DNA of 64,000 nt from Sphingomonas lenta (GCF_002288825.1 NZ_NSLI01000001.1:558001-622000), one strand, 5' to 3'; counted from the stretch's first letter, positions 53,287 to 63,876 are shown. Numbers and translations: made by a program. Notes: generated by a model not told the origin, from the sequence alone.

Positions 53287-54258
53287 TCAGGGGAGGAGCA
53301 AGGTGCTGCCTCGCGTCTCGCCCGCTTCCAGTGCACGATGGGCGTCGGCGGCGTCGGCGAGCGCGAATGTCTGCCCAACTTCCGGCCGGATCGCGCCGTC
53401 GCGCAGCATCGACCACAGGCGCTCGACGCCGGCAGCACGTTCGCCGGGCTCGCGATAGTAGTCGAACAGCGTGGGCCGCGTCACGAACAGCGATCCTTTG
53501 GCCGCGAGCTGCCCTAAGTTGACGCCCGTCACCGGCCCGCCCGCGTTGCCGTAGCTGACGAGCAGCCCGCGGCGTTTGAGGCTGTTCATTGACGCCTCCC
53601 AGCTCGCTTGGCCGACGCTGTCGAGCGACACGTCCGCGCCCTCGCCGCCCGTGATCTCGCGCACGCGAGCGGCGACGTCCTCATGCCTGTGCAGCAGCAC
53701 GTGGTCGGCCCCGAGCTCGCGCACGCGCGCCGCCTTTTCTTCCGTGCCGACGACGGCGACCACCGTCGCGCCGACGCGCTTCAGCCAGCCGACGAGGATC
53801 TGCCCCACCCCGCCCGCCGCCGCCCAGACGAGCACGATCTGGCCCGCCCGCACATGCGCGCAGCGCTCGATGAGGAATTCGGCGGTGCAGCCCTTGAGCA
53901 GTATGGCGGCCGCGGTGCGGTCGTCCACGTCGTCGGGCAGGCGAAAGAGCTCGGTCGCGGGCAGGTTGCGCGCGGTGGCGTAGGCGCCCCGGCTCGGCCC
54001 GAAGGTCGCGACGCGGTCGCCTGGGCGTAGATCGACGTTCTCGCCCACCGCCTCGACCAAGCCCGCCGCCTCCATGCCCAGCCCGCCCGGCAGCGGGACC
54101 GGGTAGATGCCCGACCGATGGTAGGTGTCGATGTAGTTGAGACCGATCGCGGTGTTCCGCATCCGGACCTCGCCTGGACCGGGCGGCGGCAGCTCGACCT
54201 CGCGCCAGCCGATAACCTCCGGCCCACCTGTCCGCTCGATCATCGCGACGCGTTCCAT
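53287..54258 (-). CDS. NADPH:quinone oxidoreductase (zinc-independent MDR family)
   Basis: A 323-aa medium-chain reductase: GMEAAGLVEAVGENVDLRPG, then the NADPH fold VWAAAGGVGQILVGWLKRVG and GADVSLDSVGQASWEASMNS, ending in a typical EAGETRGSTLLLP. Catalytic zinc Cys are absent, as expected for quinone reductase. ATG 54258 follows GAGAGGTGAGGGGC closely. It is divergent from the aldehyde dehydrogenase. Confidence 0.92.
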   Translation of the reverse strand: MERVAMIERTGGPEVIGWREVELPPPGPGEVRMRNTAIGLNYIDTYHRSGIYPVPLPGGLGMEAAGLVEAVGENVDLRPGDRVATFGPSRGAYATARNLPATELFRLPDDVDDRTAAAILLKGCTAEFLIERCAHVRAGQIVLVWAAAGGVGQILVGWLKRVGATVVAVVGTEEKAARVRELGADHVLLHRHEDVAARVREITGGEGADVSLDSVGQASWEASMNSLKRRGLLVSYGNAGGPVTGVNLGQLAAKGSLFVTRPTLFDYYREPGERAAGVERLWSMLRDGAIRPEVGQTFALADAADAHRALEAGETRGSTLLLP

Positions 54259-54341
54259 GCCCCTCACCTCTCGTTTCGGGTTGCAACCGGCCTGCACCCG
54301 CAGCAAACCGCGTTTTCGAACGAGGCTCATGGAGAGGCGCG

Positions 54342-55763
54342 ATGAAGAGCTACCTCAGACACTATATCGACGGCCAGTGGGTCGAGTCGGAGGGCGGCCG
54401 CACTTGGGCCGTCATCGACCCGTCGACCGAGCAGCCCGTCACCGAGATAACGCTCGGCACCCCCGCCGACGTCGATAAGGCTGTCGCCGCCGCCCGCCGC
54501 GCGTTCGAGAGCTGGTCGCAGACGAGCGTGGAGGAGCGCACCGCCCAGCTCCAGCGGATCGCGGAGGAGTATAAGAAGCGCATCCCCGATTTCGCCAAGG
54601 CGATGAGCGAGGAGATGGGCGCGCCGATGGGGCTCGCCACCATGGCGCAGGCACCGACCGGGCTCGGGCACTTCATGGCGACGCTGAAGGCGCTCGCCGA
54701 CTTCAAGTGGGAGGAGCAGGTCGGCCGCGCCAAGGTGGTTCACGAGCCATTGGGCGTGGTGGCGATGATCACGCCGTGGAACTGGCCGCTCAACCAGATC
54801 TGCGCCAAGGTCGCCCCCGCGCTCGCGGCGGGCGATACGATGGTACTGAAGCCGTCGGAGGAGGCGCCGACCTGCGCGATCATCCTGGCCGAGGTGCTGG
54901 ACGCGGCGGGCGTGCCCGCGGGCGTGTTCAACCTCGTCAACGGTGACGGGCCGGGCGTAGGCGCAGCGCTGTCGGCGCACCCGGACGTGGACATGGTGAG
55001 CTTCACCGGCTCGACCCGCGCCGGCATCGCGGTCGCGCAAGCCGCGGCGACGACGGTCAAGCGCGTGCATCAGGAGCTGGGCGGCAAAGCGCCTAACCTG
55101 GTGCTCGAAGGCGCGGACCTGTCGCTGCTGCCGAACACGGTGGCGGGCGTGCTCGCCAATTCCGGCCAGAGCTGCATCGCGCCGACGCGGCTGCTGATCC
55201 ACAAGAGCCAGGTCGCGGACGCCACGCAGGTGATCAAGTCGATGATGGAGCAGACGCCCGTCGGCGATCCGGCCGAGATGGGCCAGCATATCGGCCCCGT
55301 CGTCAACAAGGCGCAGTTCGAGAAGATCCAGGGCCTGATCCAGTCGGCGATCGACGAGGGCGCGACCCTGGTGACGGGCGGCCCCGGCCGGCCGGACGGG
55401 CGCAACGCGGGCTATTACGTCCGCCCGACGCTGTTCGCCGACGTCACCCCCGACATGCGCATCGCGCAGGAAGAGGTGTTCGGCCCCGTAGCGACGATCA
55501 CAGCGTACGACGACGAGGGGGAGGCGATCCGTATCGCCAACGGCACACCCTACGGTTTGTCGGCGACGATCACCGGTGATCCAGAAAAGGCGGCGAAGAT
55601 CGCGCCCAAGCTCCGCGCGGGGCTGGTCACGATCAACAGCTGGAGTCCCGACATCGCCGCGCCCTTCGGCGGGTATAAGCAGTCAGGTAACGGGCGCGAG
55701 AATGGGAAGTACGGGTTGGCGGACTTCGTGGAGGTGAAGACGGTCGTGGGACTGCCTTCCTAA
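54342..55763 (+). CDS. NAD(P)-dependent aldehyde dehydrogenase
   Basis: A 473-aa ALDH superfamily enzyme. The motifs are the NAD site GVVAMITPWNWPLNQICAKV, the catalytic Glu in HQELGGKAPNLVLEGADL and the catalytic Cys in NSGQSCIAPTRLLIH, with EEVFGPVATI and the C-terminal PFGGYKQSGNGRENG. It oxidises an aldehyde to an acid; the substrate is not evident. GGAGAGGCGCG precedes the ATG. A repeat follows the stop directly. Confidence 0.95.
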   Translation: MKSYLRHYIDGQWVESEGGRTWAVIDPSTEQPVTEITLGTPADVDKAVAAARRAFESWSQTSVEERTAQLQRIAEEYKKRIPDFAKAMSEEMGAPMGLATMAQAPTGLGHFMATLKALADFKWEEQVGRAKVVHEPLGVVAMITPWNWPLNQICAKVAPALAAGDTMVLKPSEEAPTCAIILAEVLDAAGVPAGVFNLVNGDGPGVGAALSAHPDVDMVSFTGSTRAGIAVAQAAATTVKRVHQELGGKAPNLVLEGADLSLLPNTVAGVLANSGQSCIAPTRLLIHKSQVADATQVIKSMMEQTPVGDPAEMGQHIGPVVNKAQFEKIQGLIQSAIDEGATLVTGGPGRPDGRNAGYYVRPTLFADVTPDMRIAQEEVFGPVATITAYDDEGEAIRIANGTPYGLSATITGDPEKAAKIAPKLRAGLVTINSWSPDIAAPFGGYKQSGNGRENGKYGLADFVEVKTVVGLPS

Positions 55764-55915
55764 GTTCCTCCCCCGCATCGAAGGCGCGGGCGAGGGGGAC
55801 CGCTCGCATAGCGAGTGGTGGAGGGGGTACAGGGTGATGCCGCATCCCGTTGTTCCCCCTCCACCAGCTTCGCTGGTTTCCTTCCCCCGCCGTAGGGCGG
55901 GGGGAGGATTTAGGA
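55764..55915. repeat. Family-A repeat in a convergent gap
   Basis: The same plan as 1803-1957: tcctcccccgcatcgaaggc at the left, gtggtggagggggtac and ttccccctccaccagc in the middle, and cgtagggcggggggagga at the right. It lies between the aldehyde dehydrogenase and SLC13 stops and may terminate both. Confidence 0.75.
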
Positions 55916-57691
55916 TCAGCGCAGCGGCCAGACTGCGATCAGGAGCGGCGTGCCGAGGATAAGCACGAGCAGCGACAGCGGCGCGCCCAGGCGGGCGTAG
56001 TCGCCGAACTTGTAGCCGCCCGGGCCGAACACCAGCGTATTGCACTGGTGCCCGATGGGCGTGAGAAAGTCGCACCCCGCCCCCACCGCGGTCGCCATCA
56101 GGAACGCCTCGGGCCGGTAGCCGAGGTCGCCCGCGAAGGTAGCGGCGATCGGGGCCATGACGAGCACGGTGGCGGCGTTGTTGAGGAACGGGGTCACCGC
56201 CATCGCCGCGGCCAGGATCAGCGCCACCGCGCCCCAGGCGGGCAGGATCGTTGCGGTCTGGGCGAGCCAAGTCGCGATCACGTCCGACGCACCCGTGCTG
56301 CGGAGCGAGTCGCTGACGGGGATCAGCGCGCCTAGCATCACCAGGATCGACCACTCGATGTGGTCGTACGCCTCGCGCACGGGCAGCGCGCCGGTGATGA
56401 TGACGAGCCCCGCCGCGGCGAAGAACGCGACCGCGACCGGCACGAGCTGGACCGCTGTTGCCGCCATCGCCGCCGCGAGAATCCCGACCGCGAGATAGCC
56501 GCGCCGGCTGGTCCCGAGCCGGAGCGTCCGTTCCGCAAGCGGCAGGCAGCCGAGCTCGCGCAGCTTCTCGGGCAGCTGCGTGAGCGAGCCCTGGAGCACG
56601 ATCACGTCGCCGCCCCTGAGCGTCGTCTCGGCCAGGCGGCGCGTCAGCCTTTCGCCCTGACGCGAGACCGCGACGAGGTTGACGCCGTGCCGCCGCTGCA
56701 GGTCGAGCCGCCCGGCGCTGCTGCCGACTAATGGCGAGTTCACGTTCACCACCGCCTCGATCACGCCGACCTCGTCTTCGTCGGACACCGTCTCCGTCTC
56801 GCGGTGCTCGCCTTCCAGCTTGAGCTTGTCGCGCGCAATGGCGCGTTCCAGCGCATCGGGTTCGCCACCGAGGATCAGCGTGTCGCCTTCCCGCAGGGTC
56901 ATGTCGGGCATGGGCGCGCTGCGCATGCCGGAGCGCAGCACCTGCGTGACGGTGATCTCCCGGTCGTGGCGTTCGAGGAAGCCCGCCACCGTCTCGCCGG
57001 CGGCGGCCGAGCCCTCCGTCACCTCCGCCTCGGTGACGTAGCCCTTGATGTCCAGCGCCTCGCCCATGGTCGGCGCCGCTCGTCGCCCGCCCGGCAGTAG
57101 GCGGTAGCCGAAAGCGAGGAACGCGAGCCCAATCAGCGTCAGCCCCAGCCCGACCGGCAGATAGTCGAACATGGTGAAGGGCTCGCCCGTCATCTGCTGG
57201 CGCACGCGGCTGACGATGATGTTGGGCGAGGTGCCGACCTGCGTCATGAGGCCGCCGAGCAGGGCGGCGAAGCTCATCGGCATGAGGAAGCAGGAGGGCG
57301 AGCTGTTCGACTTCTTCGCCATCTGGACCGCGGCGGGCATGAGCATGGCGAGCGCGCCGATGTTCTTCACCAGCGCCGAGGAGAAAGCGACTGACGCGGT
57401 GAGCACTAGCAACTGGCCGCGCATGCGCCTGATCCGTCGTCCGACCACGCCCAGCGCGCGCTCGATCACGCCCGAGCGCTGCACCGCGCCGGAGAGCACG
57501 AGCGCGGAGGCGACGACAACCACGATGTCATCGGAGAAGCCGCTGAAGGCGTCCTCGGGCTCGACCACGCCGACCGCCAGGGCCGTGAGCAGCGCGATGA
57601 TCGCGGTGACGTCGTAGCGGAACCTGCCCCAGATGAAGAGCGCCATCATGCCGATGAGCGTGGCGACGGACAGCAACTGGGGCGTGGTCAT
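55916..57691 (-). CDS. SLC13/DASS family permease with two RCK_C (TrkA-C) domains
   Basis: A 591-aa anion transporter. An N-terminal membrane half (DVTAIIALLTALAVGVVEPE, KKSNSSPSCFLMPMSFAALL, LLGGLMTQVGTSPNIIVSRV) is followed by two cytoplasmic TrkA-C domains (MTLREGDTLILGGEPDALER, ETTLRGGDVIVLQGSLTQLP) and a second membrane half (FLNNAATVLVMAPIAATFAG). Members carry dicarboxylate, sulphate or similar anions; the domains may sense a nucleotide or metal ligand. It is on its own. Confidence 0.9.
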   Translation of the reverse strand: MTTPQLLSVATLIGMMALFIWGRFRYDVTAIIALLTALAVGVVEPEDAFSGFSDDIVVVVASALVLSGAVQRSGVIERALGVVGRRIRRMRGQLLVLTASVAFSSALVKNIGALAMLMPAAVQMAKKSNSSPSCFLMPMSFAALLGGLMTQVGTSPNIIVSRVRQQMTGEPFTMFDYLPVGLGLTLIGLAFLAFGYRLLPGGRRAAPTMGEALDIKGYVTEAEVTEGSAAAGETVAGFLERHDREITVTQVLRSGMRSAPMPDMTLREGDTLILGGEPDALERAIARDKLKLEGEHRETETVSDEDEVGVIEAVVNVNSPLVGSSAGRLDLQRRHGVNLVAVSRQGERLTRRLAETTLRGGDVIVLQGSLTQLPEKLRELGCLPLAERTLRLGTSRRGYLAVGILAAAMAATAVQLVPVAVAFFAAAGLVIITGALPVREAYDHIEWSILVMLGALIPVSDSLRSTGASDVIATWLAQTATILPAWGAVALILAAAMAVTPFLNNAATVLVMAPIAATFAGDLGYRPEAFLMATAVGAGCDFLTPIGHQCNTLVFGPGGYKFGDYARLGAPLSLLVLILGTPLLIAVWPLR

Positions 57692-57736
57692 GTGCGGGGC
57701 TGAACAGGCGGGATGACGTTCCGCTCCGCTCAGCCG

Positions 57737-60700
57737 CTAATAATCGCGCGAAACCCGGACGTTGAGGCTTTGGCGGCCTATGGTGGAGATGCTGGACAGC
57801 AAGGAGAGCCAGCGCGTCATTTGGAACTCCACGCGCGTCGCGGAGTAGCCCTGGCCGTCGGTGACGATCTCCGCGTAGAGGCGGCGCGTCACGTATTTGC
57901 CCGCGGCGACCGAGGTCCCCTGCCCCGTCTGCGGGTCGGCGGGGAGGATGCGGAGGCGGTCGAGCCCGGCCGCACGGCGGACGGCGTTGATCGGGTTCAG
58001 CCCCGCGTCGCCGTTGCGGAGCGCGGCGACGGCGGCGGCGAGCTGGAGGGCCTCGGGCGCGGACAGGTTGGTGATCGACGTGCCGAACAGCAGACGCGAC
58101 AGCAGCTCGTCCTCGGGCAGCGGCGGCGTGCTGGTGAAGCCGATCTGCGGACGGAGCGCGTTGCCCGTCACGCGGATCTGCGCGTTCAGCCCCGCCCCGC
58201 TCGCGTTCGCCGCGATGTCGAGCGCGGGGTCGGCTGGCACCTCGCCGTCGAAGCGGATCACGCCGCGGTCGAGGTCGAACTCGCGGCCGGCGAACTCGTA
58301 GTCGCCGCGGATCAGCCTCGCCTGCCCCGTGATCGCCGGGTTGTTGGGCTGGCCGCCGATCTGCAGGTCGGCCGACCACTCGCTGTTGAGGCCGAGGCCG
58401 GTGACGAACACCTCGTTCTTGGCGCGCGCGCGCACGTCCATCGTCCAGGGGCGGACGGGCGCGGCGCCTTCCTCGTCCGCGCCGCCGGGCACGTTGATCT
58501 CGCGGACGCGCACGCGGGGCAGCGCGGTCGCGGCGGTCGCGCGGCCGAGGCGGTAGCGGCTGCGCTCCAGCACCACGTCGCCCGTGATCATGCCGCCCGC
58601 GCCGTCGGAGCGGAAGACGAGCGGCCCGGTAACGGTCGCGGCGATGTCGTCGCGGGCGATCATGGGCGCGCGCTCGGCCTGGAGCCTCAAGTCCATGCCG
58701 ATGCCGTTCGCGGCGGCGAAGTCGAAGCGGCCCGCGCCGGTGACCGTGCCCTCGCGGCCCGCCTTGGCGGCGAACTGCTGGATGACGAGCTGCGATCCGC
58801 CGAACCGTCCCGTCGCGCGTACGTCGGTGAGCACGGTGCCGGTGCGCGCGCTCTCGATCCGTGCGCCGCTCGTCTGCACGACGCCGCGGATCACCGGATC
58901 ATCGATACGCCCGCGCAAGTCGGCGGCGATGGCGACGGGACCCGACAAGTCGAACAGCTCGATGCCGGTGAGCCGCCACAGCGTGTCCGCCGGCCCGCTG
59001 TAGCGAAGCTGCGCCATCATCGGCGCGTTCGCGAGCCGCGTCTCCAAGTCGCCGCCCGACAGCGGCGTGAACAGCGCCTGCGCGCGGCCCACGGTGCGCC
59101 CGCCCGACGCCATGACGGCGCGCACGCCTAGGCGGTCGGGCGAGAGCACGCCGGCCAGGCCCATGTCGATCGGCCGCGAGGTCAACACCAGGCCCGGGCG
59201 GCTCAGCCCGCGCACGGTCAAGTTCATGCGCCCGGTCGGCGCGGCGGCGCTGGGCAGCACGAGCGCGAGGTCGCCCGACGCGACGCCGGACAGGCCGAGG
59301 CCGGGGTAGCCGATGTCGAGGATCGCGAGCGGCATGCGCTGGAGGCGGGCGTCGATCGCGAAGCGGTCGGGCGCGAACAGGCCGCCGACGCTGCCCTCCC
59401 CGCCCGCGAAGCTCAGCCGCGCCGGGGCCATGCGCCAGCCCTCGCCCTCGCGCGTCAGCACGGCGGGGGTGAGCAGGCGCAGCGGTCGCCGGTCGAGCGT
59501 GCCGTCCGCGCGCACGACGTAGCGGTCGGGCGCGACCTGCACGACCGTCCGCACGTCGAACGCGCGGCCGCGCGTGCCGGCGATCGACCCGCGCACCTCG
59601 CCAACGCCGCCGCGTAAGCGAGCCTCGCCGGCGAAACGCGCGAGGCTGAGGCGGCCGTGGCGCAGGCCCTGGCCGGACGCGCTCGCCTCGATCGAGGTGC
59701 CCGCCGGGTCTAGCAGCGCGACGAGATCGAGGCGGCCCTGGCGAAGCGCGTTGCCCGCGAACTGCGCGCCGCTGGCCTCCAGATGCGCCTCGACACGCTG
59801 GACGTCGCCGACCGGGCGCAACGCGATCCCGCCCGAGACGCCTCGGCCCGACACGCGGAGCCGCCCGTCGAAGCCGCCGGTGACGATCGCGACATTCCCG
59901 TTCGCTCGCGTGCCCGCCACGTCGAGCGCCTGGACCGCGACGACCGCGGTACCGCCAGGGGGGAGCAGGATCGCGCCCTGCGAGCGGAACGGGCCGAGAC
60001 GCGACCCGCCCTCCGCGCGATAGCTGAAGCCCTGTGGATTGGGGTCGAGGTGGGCGACGACGTTCGTCAGCCCGAGGCTCGGCGCGGGGCTGGCGAAGCG
60101 CAGGTCGAACGTGGGCCGCTCGATGCGGCCGTCGAGCCGGAGCGTCACGGGGCCGTAGCGCGCTTGCCTGCCCGCGCCCTCGAAGAAGAAGGTGCCGTCC
60201 CGGCGACGATAGCCGTTCCCGGTCAGCCGGATGCTCGGCCCGGTCAGGACGAGGTCGCGGAAGTAGAGGATGCCGTCCGGCCCGCGCTCCAGGCCCGTGA
60301 CGATCTGAGGCAGGCCGCCCGCCATGCTGCGGAAAAAGGCGTTGTCGAGACGCAGCACGCGCGCGGTCCCCTGCCCCGCGACACGCATGCCCCGTCCGTC
60401 GGGGCCGGGTACGACACGTAAGTTCGACCGGACCTCGACCAAGCCGAGACCGGGGATCAGGTAGCGGTCGAGAGCGCCGTTGAGCGACACCTGATACTCG
60501 CCCGTCCTGAGGTCGAGCTGCAGGCCGACGCGGCCGCTGAGCTGGTCGGAGCGTAGCCGCAGGTCGTCCCCGGTGGCGAACCGGCTGGTGACGAGCAGCC
60601 GCCCGTCGATCAGCAGATTGCGCAGAATGCCGCCCGCCACGTCGCCCGCGCCCGTCACGCGCGCCGCGGTGAAGCGGACGGGCACGACGACCGGCGACGG

Positions 60701-61855
60701 CCCGAATCGTACGACGCCCGCGGCGCGCGCCTGCTCGAAGCCGGTGCGGTCGAAGGCGAAGCGCTCGGCGGCGAGGCGGTAGTCGAGCTTGGGGCGGCGT
60801 AGCGGGCCGTCGAGGATCGCCCGCAACGCGATCGCGCGGCCCGTCATATTGCGGAACAGCGCCTCCGGCCGGTCGAGCCGCCCCTTGATCCGGACGTCGC
60901 GCCAGGCGTTGGCGGCGAGGTCGAGCACGCCACCCGCCTCCAGCGCGAGCGCGGGTGAGCGCAGGGAGAGCCCGCCGTCGAGCCGGCGGTTCGCGAACGT
61001 GCCGGTGCCGCTGACCAGCACGCGCGGCGCGGTCAGGCGCTGAAGCCGCCCGCGCAGCAGCAGCGAAGGCGCGAGCCGGCCCGAGAGCGCGTAGCGGCCG
61101 GCGTCATTGGCAAGCGCCAAGTCGGCGACGCGCACGGGGCCGATCACGCCCGTAGCCGTGCCGCGCCACCTAGCCCAGCGACCGTCGCCCGCCACCCGAA
61201 GCGCGACGGGCCGTGTCGTGCCGATCAGCCGCCCGAGCACCCCGTTCGGGCTCCCACGCGCGGCGAGGTCCATGTCGAACCGGTCGCGGTCGGGCGCGGC
61301 ATCGACGCGTAGCGCCAGCCGGTCGCTGCCTTCTACAACCGCTTGCAAATCGATCAGCGCGCGGCCGTCCCGGACATCGGCGCGCGCGTCGAGCGATCCG
61401 ACCCGCTCGCGCCCGAGCACGGGCGGAGCTAGGACGAGGCGGTCGATCCTCGCGCGGCCGATCAGGATGTCGAAACCGGGCAGGATCGGTCCCTGCCGTC
61501 CCGTCGGACGCGGGCGCGGCGTGCGCAGCAGCGTCGCCCTAGGCACGACGAGCGAGTCGATCGCCAGCCGGTTGAAGATCCAGTCCGCGGGCCGCCAGTC
61601 GAGCGCCACCTCCGGCGAGTGGAGGAAGAGGCCCTGCGGATCGTAGACGCGCAGGTCGCGTAGCCGCGCGGCGTCGTAGATCGAGCCGTCGATCCGTCCG
61701 ACGGTGAAGCGCAACCCGTTTGCGGTCCGGACCTCGCCGATCCGCTGCGCCACCCAGCGCCGGCCGGTGTCGGTATCGACCAGGATCAGCGCGAGCCCGA
61801 ACAGGACCAGCAGCGCGGCGAGCGCGGCCGCGATCCGGCGCAACCAGCGCGTCAT
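57737..61855 (-). CDS. tamB: Translocation and assembly module protein TamB
   Basis: A 1372-aa AsmA-like protein. An N-terminal signal anchor (RIAAALAALLVLFGLALILV) is followed by a long beta-rich taco-like region with repeated RxLR-Lx-G strands, and a C-terminal DUF490 domain (GRARIDRLV early; NPAITGQARLIRGDYEFAGR, GLNAQIRVTGNALRPQIGFT near the end). The end SISTIGRQSLNVRVSRDY resembles a terminal barrel-interaction segment. It assists lipid or outer-membrane protein transfer with TamA. It overlaps the tamA stop by one base. Confidence 0.95.
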   Translation of the reverse strand: MTRWLRRIAAALAALLVLFGLALILVDTDTGRRWVAQRIGEVRTANGLRFTVGRIDGSIYDAARLRDLRVYDPQGLFLHSPEVALDWRPADWIFNRLAIDSLVVPRATLLRTPRPRPTGRQGPILPGFDILIGRARIDRLVLAPPVLGRERVGSLDARADVRDGRALIDLQAVVEGSDRLALRVDAAPDRDRFDMDLAARGSPNGVLGRLIGTTRPVALRVAGDGRWARWRGTATGVIGPVRVADLALANDAGRYALSGRLAPSLLLRGRLQRLTAPRVLVSGTGTFANRRLDGGLSLRSPALALEAGGVLDLAANAWRDVRIKGRLDRPEALFRNMTGRAIALRAILDGPLRRPKLDYRLAAERFAFDRTGFEQARAAGVVRFGPSPVVVPVRFTAARVTGAGDVAGGILRNLLIDGRLLVTSRFATGDDLRLRSDQLSGRVGLQLDLRTGEYQVSLNGALDRYLIPGLGLVEVRSNLRVVPGPDGRGMRVAGQGTARVLRLDNAFFRSMAGGLPQIVTGLERGPDGILYFRDLVLTGPSIRLTGNGYRRRDGTFFFEGAGRQARYGPVTLRLDGRIERPTFDLRFASPAPSLGLTNVVAHLDPNPQGFSYRAEGGSRLGPFRSQGAILLPPGGTAVVAVQALDVAGTRANGNVAIVTGGFDGRLRVSGRGVSGGIALRPVGDVQRVEAHLEASGAQFAGNALRQGRLDLVALLDPAGTSIEASASGQGLRHGRLSLARFAGEARLRGGVGEVRGSIAGTRGRAFDVRTVVQVAPDRYVVRADGTLDRRPLRLLTPAVLTREGEGWRMAPARLSFAGGEGSVGGLFAPDRFAIDARLQRMPLAILDIGYPGLGLSGVASGDLALVLPSAAAPTGRMNLTVRGLSRPGLVLTSRPIDMGLAGVLSPDRLGVRAVMASGGRTVGRAQALFTPLSGGDLETRLANAPMMAQLRYSGPADTLWRLTGIELFDLSGPVAIAADLRGRIDDPVIRGVVQTSGARIESARTGTVLTDVRATGRFGGSQLVIQQFAAKAGREGTVTGAGRFDFAAANGIGMDLRLQAERAPMIARDDIAATVTGPLVFRSDGAGGMITGDVVLERSRYRLGRATAATALPRVRVREINVPGGADEEGAAPVRPWTMDVRARAKNEVFVTGLGLNSEWSADLQIGGQPNNPAITGQARLIRGDYEFAGREFDLDRGVIRFDGEVPADPALDIAANASGAGLNAQIRVTGNALRPQIGFTSTPPLPEDELLSRLLFGTSITNLSAPEALQLAAAVAALRNGDAGLNPINAVRRAAGLDRLRILPADPQTGQGTSVAAGKYVTRRLYAEIVTDGQGYSATRVEFQMTRWLSLLSSISTIGRQSLNVRVSRDY

Positions 61856-63795
61856 CAGAAGGCCTGGCCCAGCGACACGTACACCGCCACCCGCGCGTCG
61901 CCGGCTTGGCGGTTGATCGGCGTGCCCACGTCGACGCGGATCGGGCCGAAGCTGGAATAGTAGCGGACGCCCAAGCCCGTTCCGAAGCGCATGCCCGTGA
62001 AGCGCGGCAGCGCCTCCGTGTAGATATTGCCCGCGTCGAGGAACGGCACCACGCCGAAGTCGCCGAGCACGCGCACGCGCGCCTCGACGGACAGCTCGGC
62101 CAAGCTGCGGCCGCCGATCGGGTCGTTGCTCGGGTCGCGCGGCCCGATCTGCTGGAAGCCGTAGCCGCGCACCGACGCGCCGCCGCCGGCGTAGAAGCGG
62201 CGGGACGGCGCCACGGCATCACGCGGCGCGCCCAGGATCGTGCCGACCCGCGCGCGCGCCGCCAGCACCACGTTCGAACGCACGGGCGTGTAGACGCTCG
62301 CGTCGACCTGCGCGCGCGTGTAGCCGAACACCCGGTCCTGCAGCGACAGCTCGGGGCTCAAGCGCCCGCCGAGCCGGAAGCCGCGGCTAGGGTTCAGCAG
62401 GTCGTCCGATCCGTCATAGGTGAGGCTCGTCGGCAGCGCGGCGATGAAGAAGGTGCGCCGCCGCGGTTCGCCGGTCGCGGCGACCACGTCGCGCTCGTCG
62501 GACGCCAGCAGCTCGGCGCCGACCGACCAGGTCCAGCTCTTCTGGAAGAAGATGTTGGTCTGCCGCTCCAGCTGCGCGGAGAGCGAGAAGGTGTCCGCCT
62601 CGAACGCGTCGCGTTCCAGGTGCGCGACGGCGAACTGGGCGGTGAGCACGCGGTCGCGTTGCCCGAAATTGTTGCGGCGGAGCACGACCGCGCCGACCTG
62701 CTCCTGCGTGCCGAGCACGCCGCGCACCGTCAGCGCACCCTCGGGCGGGAAGAAGTTGCGGTGCGTCCAGCTCACCTCCGCGCGCGCGCCCTCGCCCGTG
62801 CCGTAGCCGAGCTCGCCCGCGATGGTGCGCGGCGGCGCGGGCTCGAGCCGGTAGCCCAGGTCAACCGTGCCGGGCGCGGCGCCCGCCTGCGGCCTGAGCT
62901 CGACGGAGGACACCAGCCCCGTCTGCACCAAGGCGCGGCGGAGGTCGTCGACGCCCGCCTGATCGAACGGCTCGCCGGGCCGGAAACGCGCGATCGTCTG
63001 GACGTGGTCGGCCCCGAACACGCGATTGCCGGGCAGCGGCAGGAGCCGCCCGAACCGCGCCTCCGCGCCGGGCTGCAACGCCAGCTCCAGCGTGGCCGTC
63101 CGCGCGGCTCGGTCGACGACGATCTCCGGCTCGCCCACCTCGGCGAACGGGAAGCCCTCGCGCCCGAGCCGCTGACGGAGCGCCTGCTCGCCCGCGGCGA
63201 CCGCGTCGGCGTTGGCGGGCGCGTCGGGAGCGACGCCGAGCGACCGGCGGAGCTCGTCCGCCTTGCCGCCCGCCCCGTCGACGCCCTTCAGCTCGACGCC
63301 GGCGAAGCGGTAGAGCTGGCCCGGCTCCGCCTCCAGCACCACCAGCGGGCGGGTGCCCGGTTCGATGCGAGTCGCGACCTGCGCGTCGTAATAGCCTTCC
63401 GCCCTCAGCAGCTCGACGAGGAGCCCCGCGTCCTCGCGCGCGCGGCGGTCGAGCTGGGCGGCGTTGGCCGGGTCGCCGTCGTTGGCGTCGAGCGTAGACG
63501 CCTCGGCGAAGCGCTGGCGCAGCAATGGCCCGCCGATTCCGTCCAGCCCGTCGATGCGGAACGCGTAGCGCGTCTCGGCCGCGGCGTCGGTGGTGCGCTC
63601 CTCGGGCTGTTCGGGTTCGGGATCGAGCGTCGGCCAGTCGACGCCGATGTCGGGCATGGGCGCAAGCGGCGCGCCAGGGTCGAGTTCGGCGGGGTCGAGC
63701 TCCTGCGCCGGCGCAACCTGCGCGCGCGCGATCGGGGGCAGCAGGAGGCACGCGGCGGTCGCGGCCGCACCGTACCACCCCACTCGACGGAACAT
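61855..63795 (-). CDS. tamA: Translocation and assembly module protein TamA (Omp85 family)
   Basis: A 646-aa outer-membrane protein with a signal peptide (AAATAACLLLPPIARAQ), an acidic linker, POTRA domains (LLVELLRAEGYYDAQVATRI, LYRFAGVELKGVDGAG, PFDQAGVDDLRRALVQTGLV) and a 16-strand BamA-type barrel with the family motif RRFYAGGGASVRGYGFQQIG and end RVAVYVSLGQAF. ATG 63795 is natural. It forms an operon with tamB. Confidence 0.95.
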   Translation of the reverse strand: MFRRVGWYGAAATAACLLLPPIARAQVAPAQELDPAELDPGAPLAPMPDIGVDWPTLDPEPEQPEERTTDAAAETRYAFRIDGLDGIGGPLLRQRFAEASTLDANDGDPANAAQLDRRAREDAGLLVELLRAEGYYDAQVATRIEPGTRPLVVLEAEPGQLYRFAGVELKGVDGAGGKADELRRSLGVAPDAPANADAVAAGEQALRQRLGREGFPFAEVGEPEIVVDRAARTATLELALQPGAEARFGRLLPLPGNRVFGADHVQTIARFRPGEPFDQAGVDDLRRALVQTGLVSSVELRPQAGAAPGTVDLGYRLEPAPPRTIAGELGYGTGEGARAEVSWTHRNFFPPEGALTVRGVLGTQEQVGAVVLRRNNFGQRDRVLTAQFAVAHLERDAFEADTFSLSAQLERQTNIFFQKSWTWSVGAELLASDERDVVAATGEPRRRTFFIAALPTSLTYDGSDDLLNPSRGFRLGGRLSPELSLQDRVFGYTRAQVDASVYTPVRSNVVLAARARVGTILGAPRDAVAPSRRFYAGGGASVRGYGFQQIGPRDPSNDPIGGRSLAELSVEARVRVLGDFGVVPFLDAGNIYTEALPRFTGMRFGTGLGVRYYSSFGPIRVDVGTPINRQAGDARVAVYVSLGQAF

Positions 63796-63876
63796 CGGTG
63801 GCCGGTCTAGCGGCTCATAACGCGCGGGAACAGGGCCGGTTGCGGACCTTCGTCGCGCGCCCGCGACGTTTAGGCG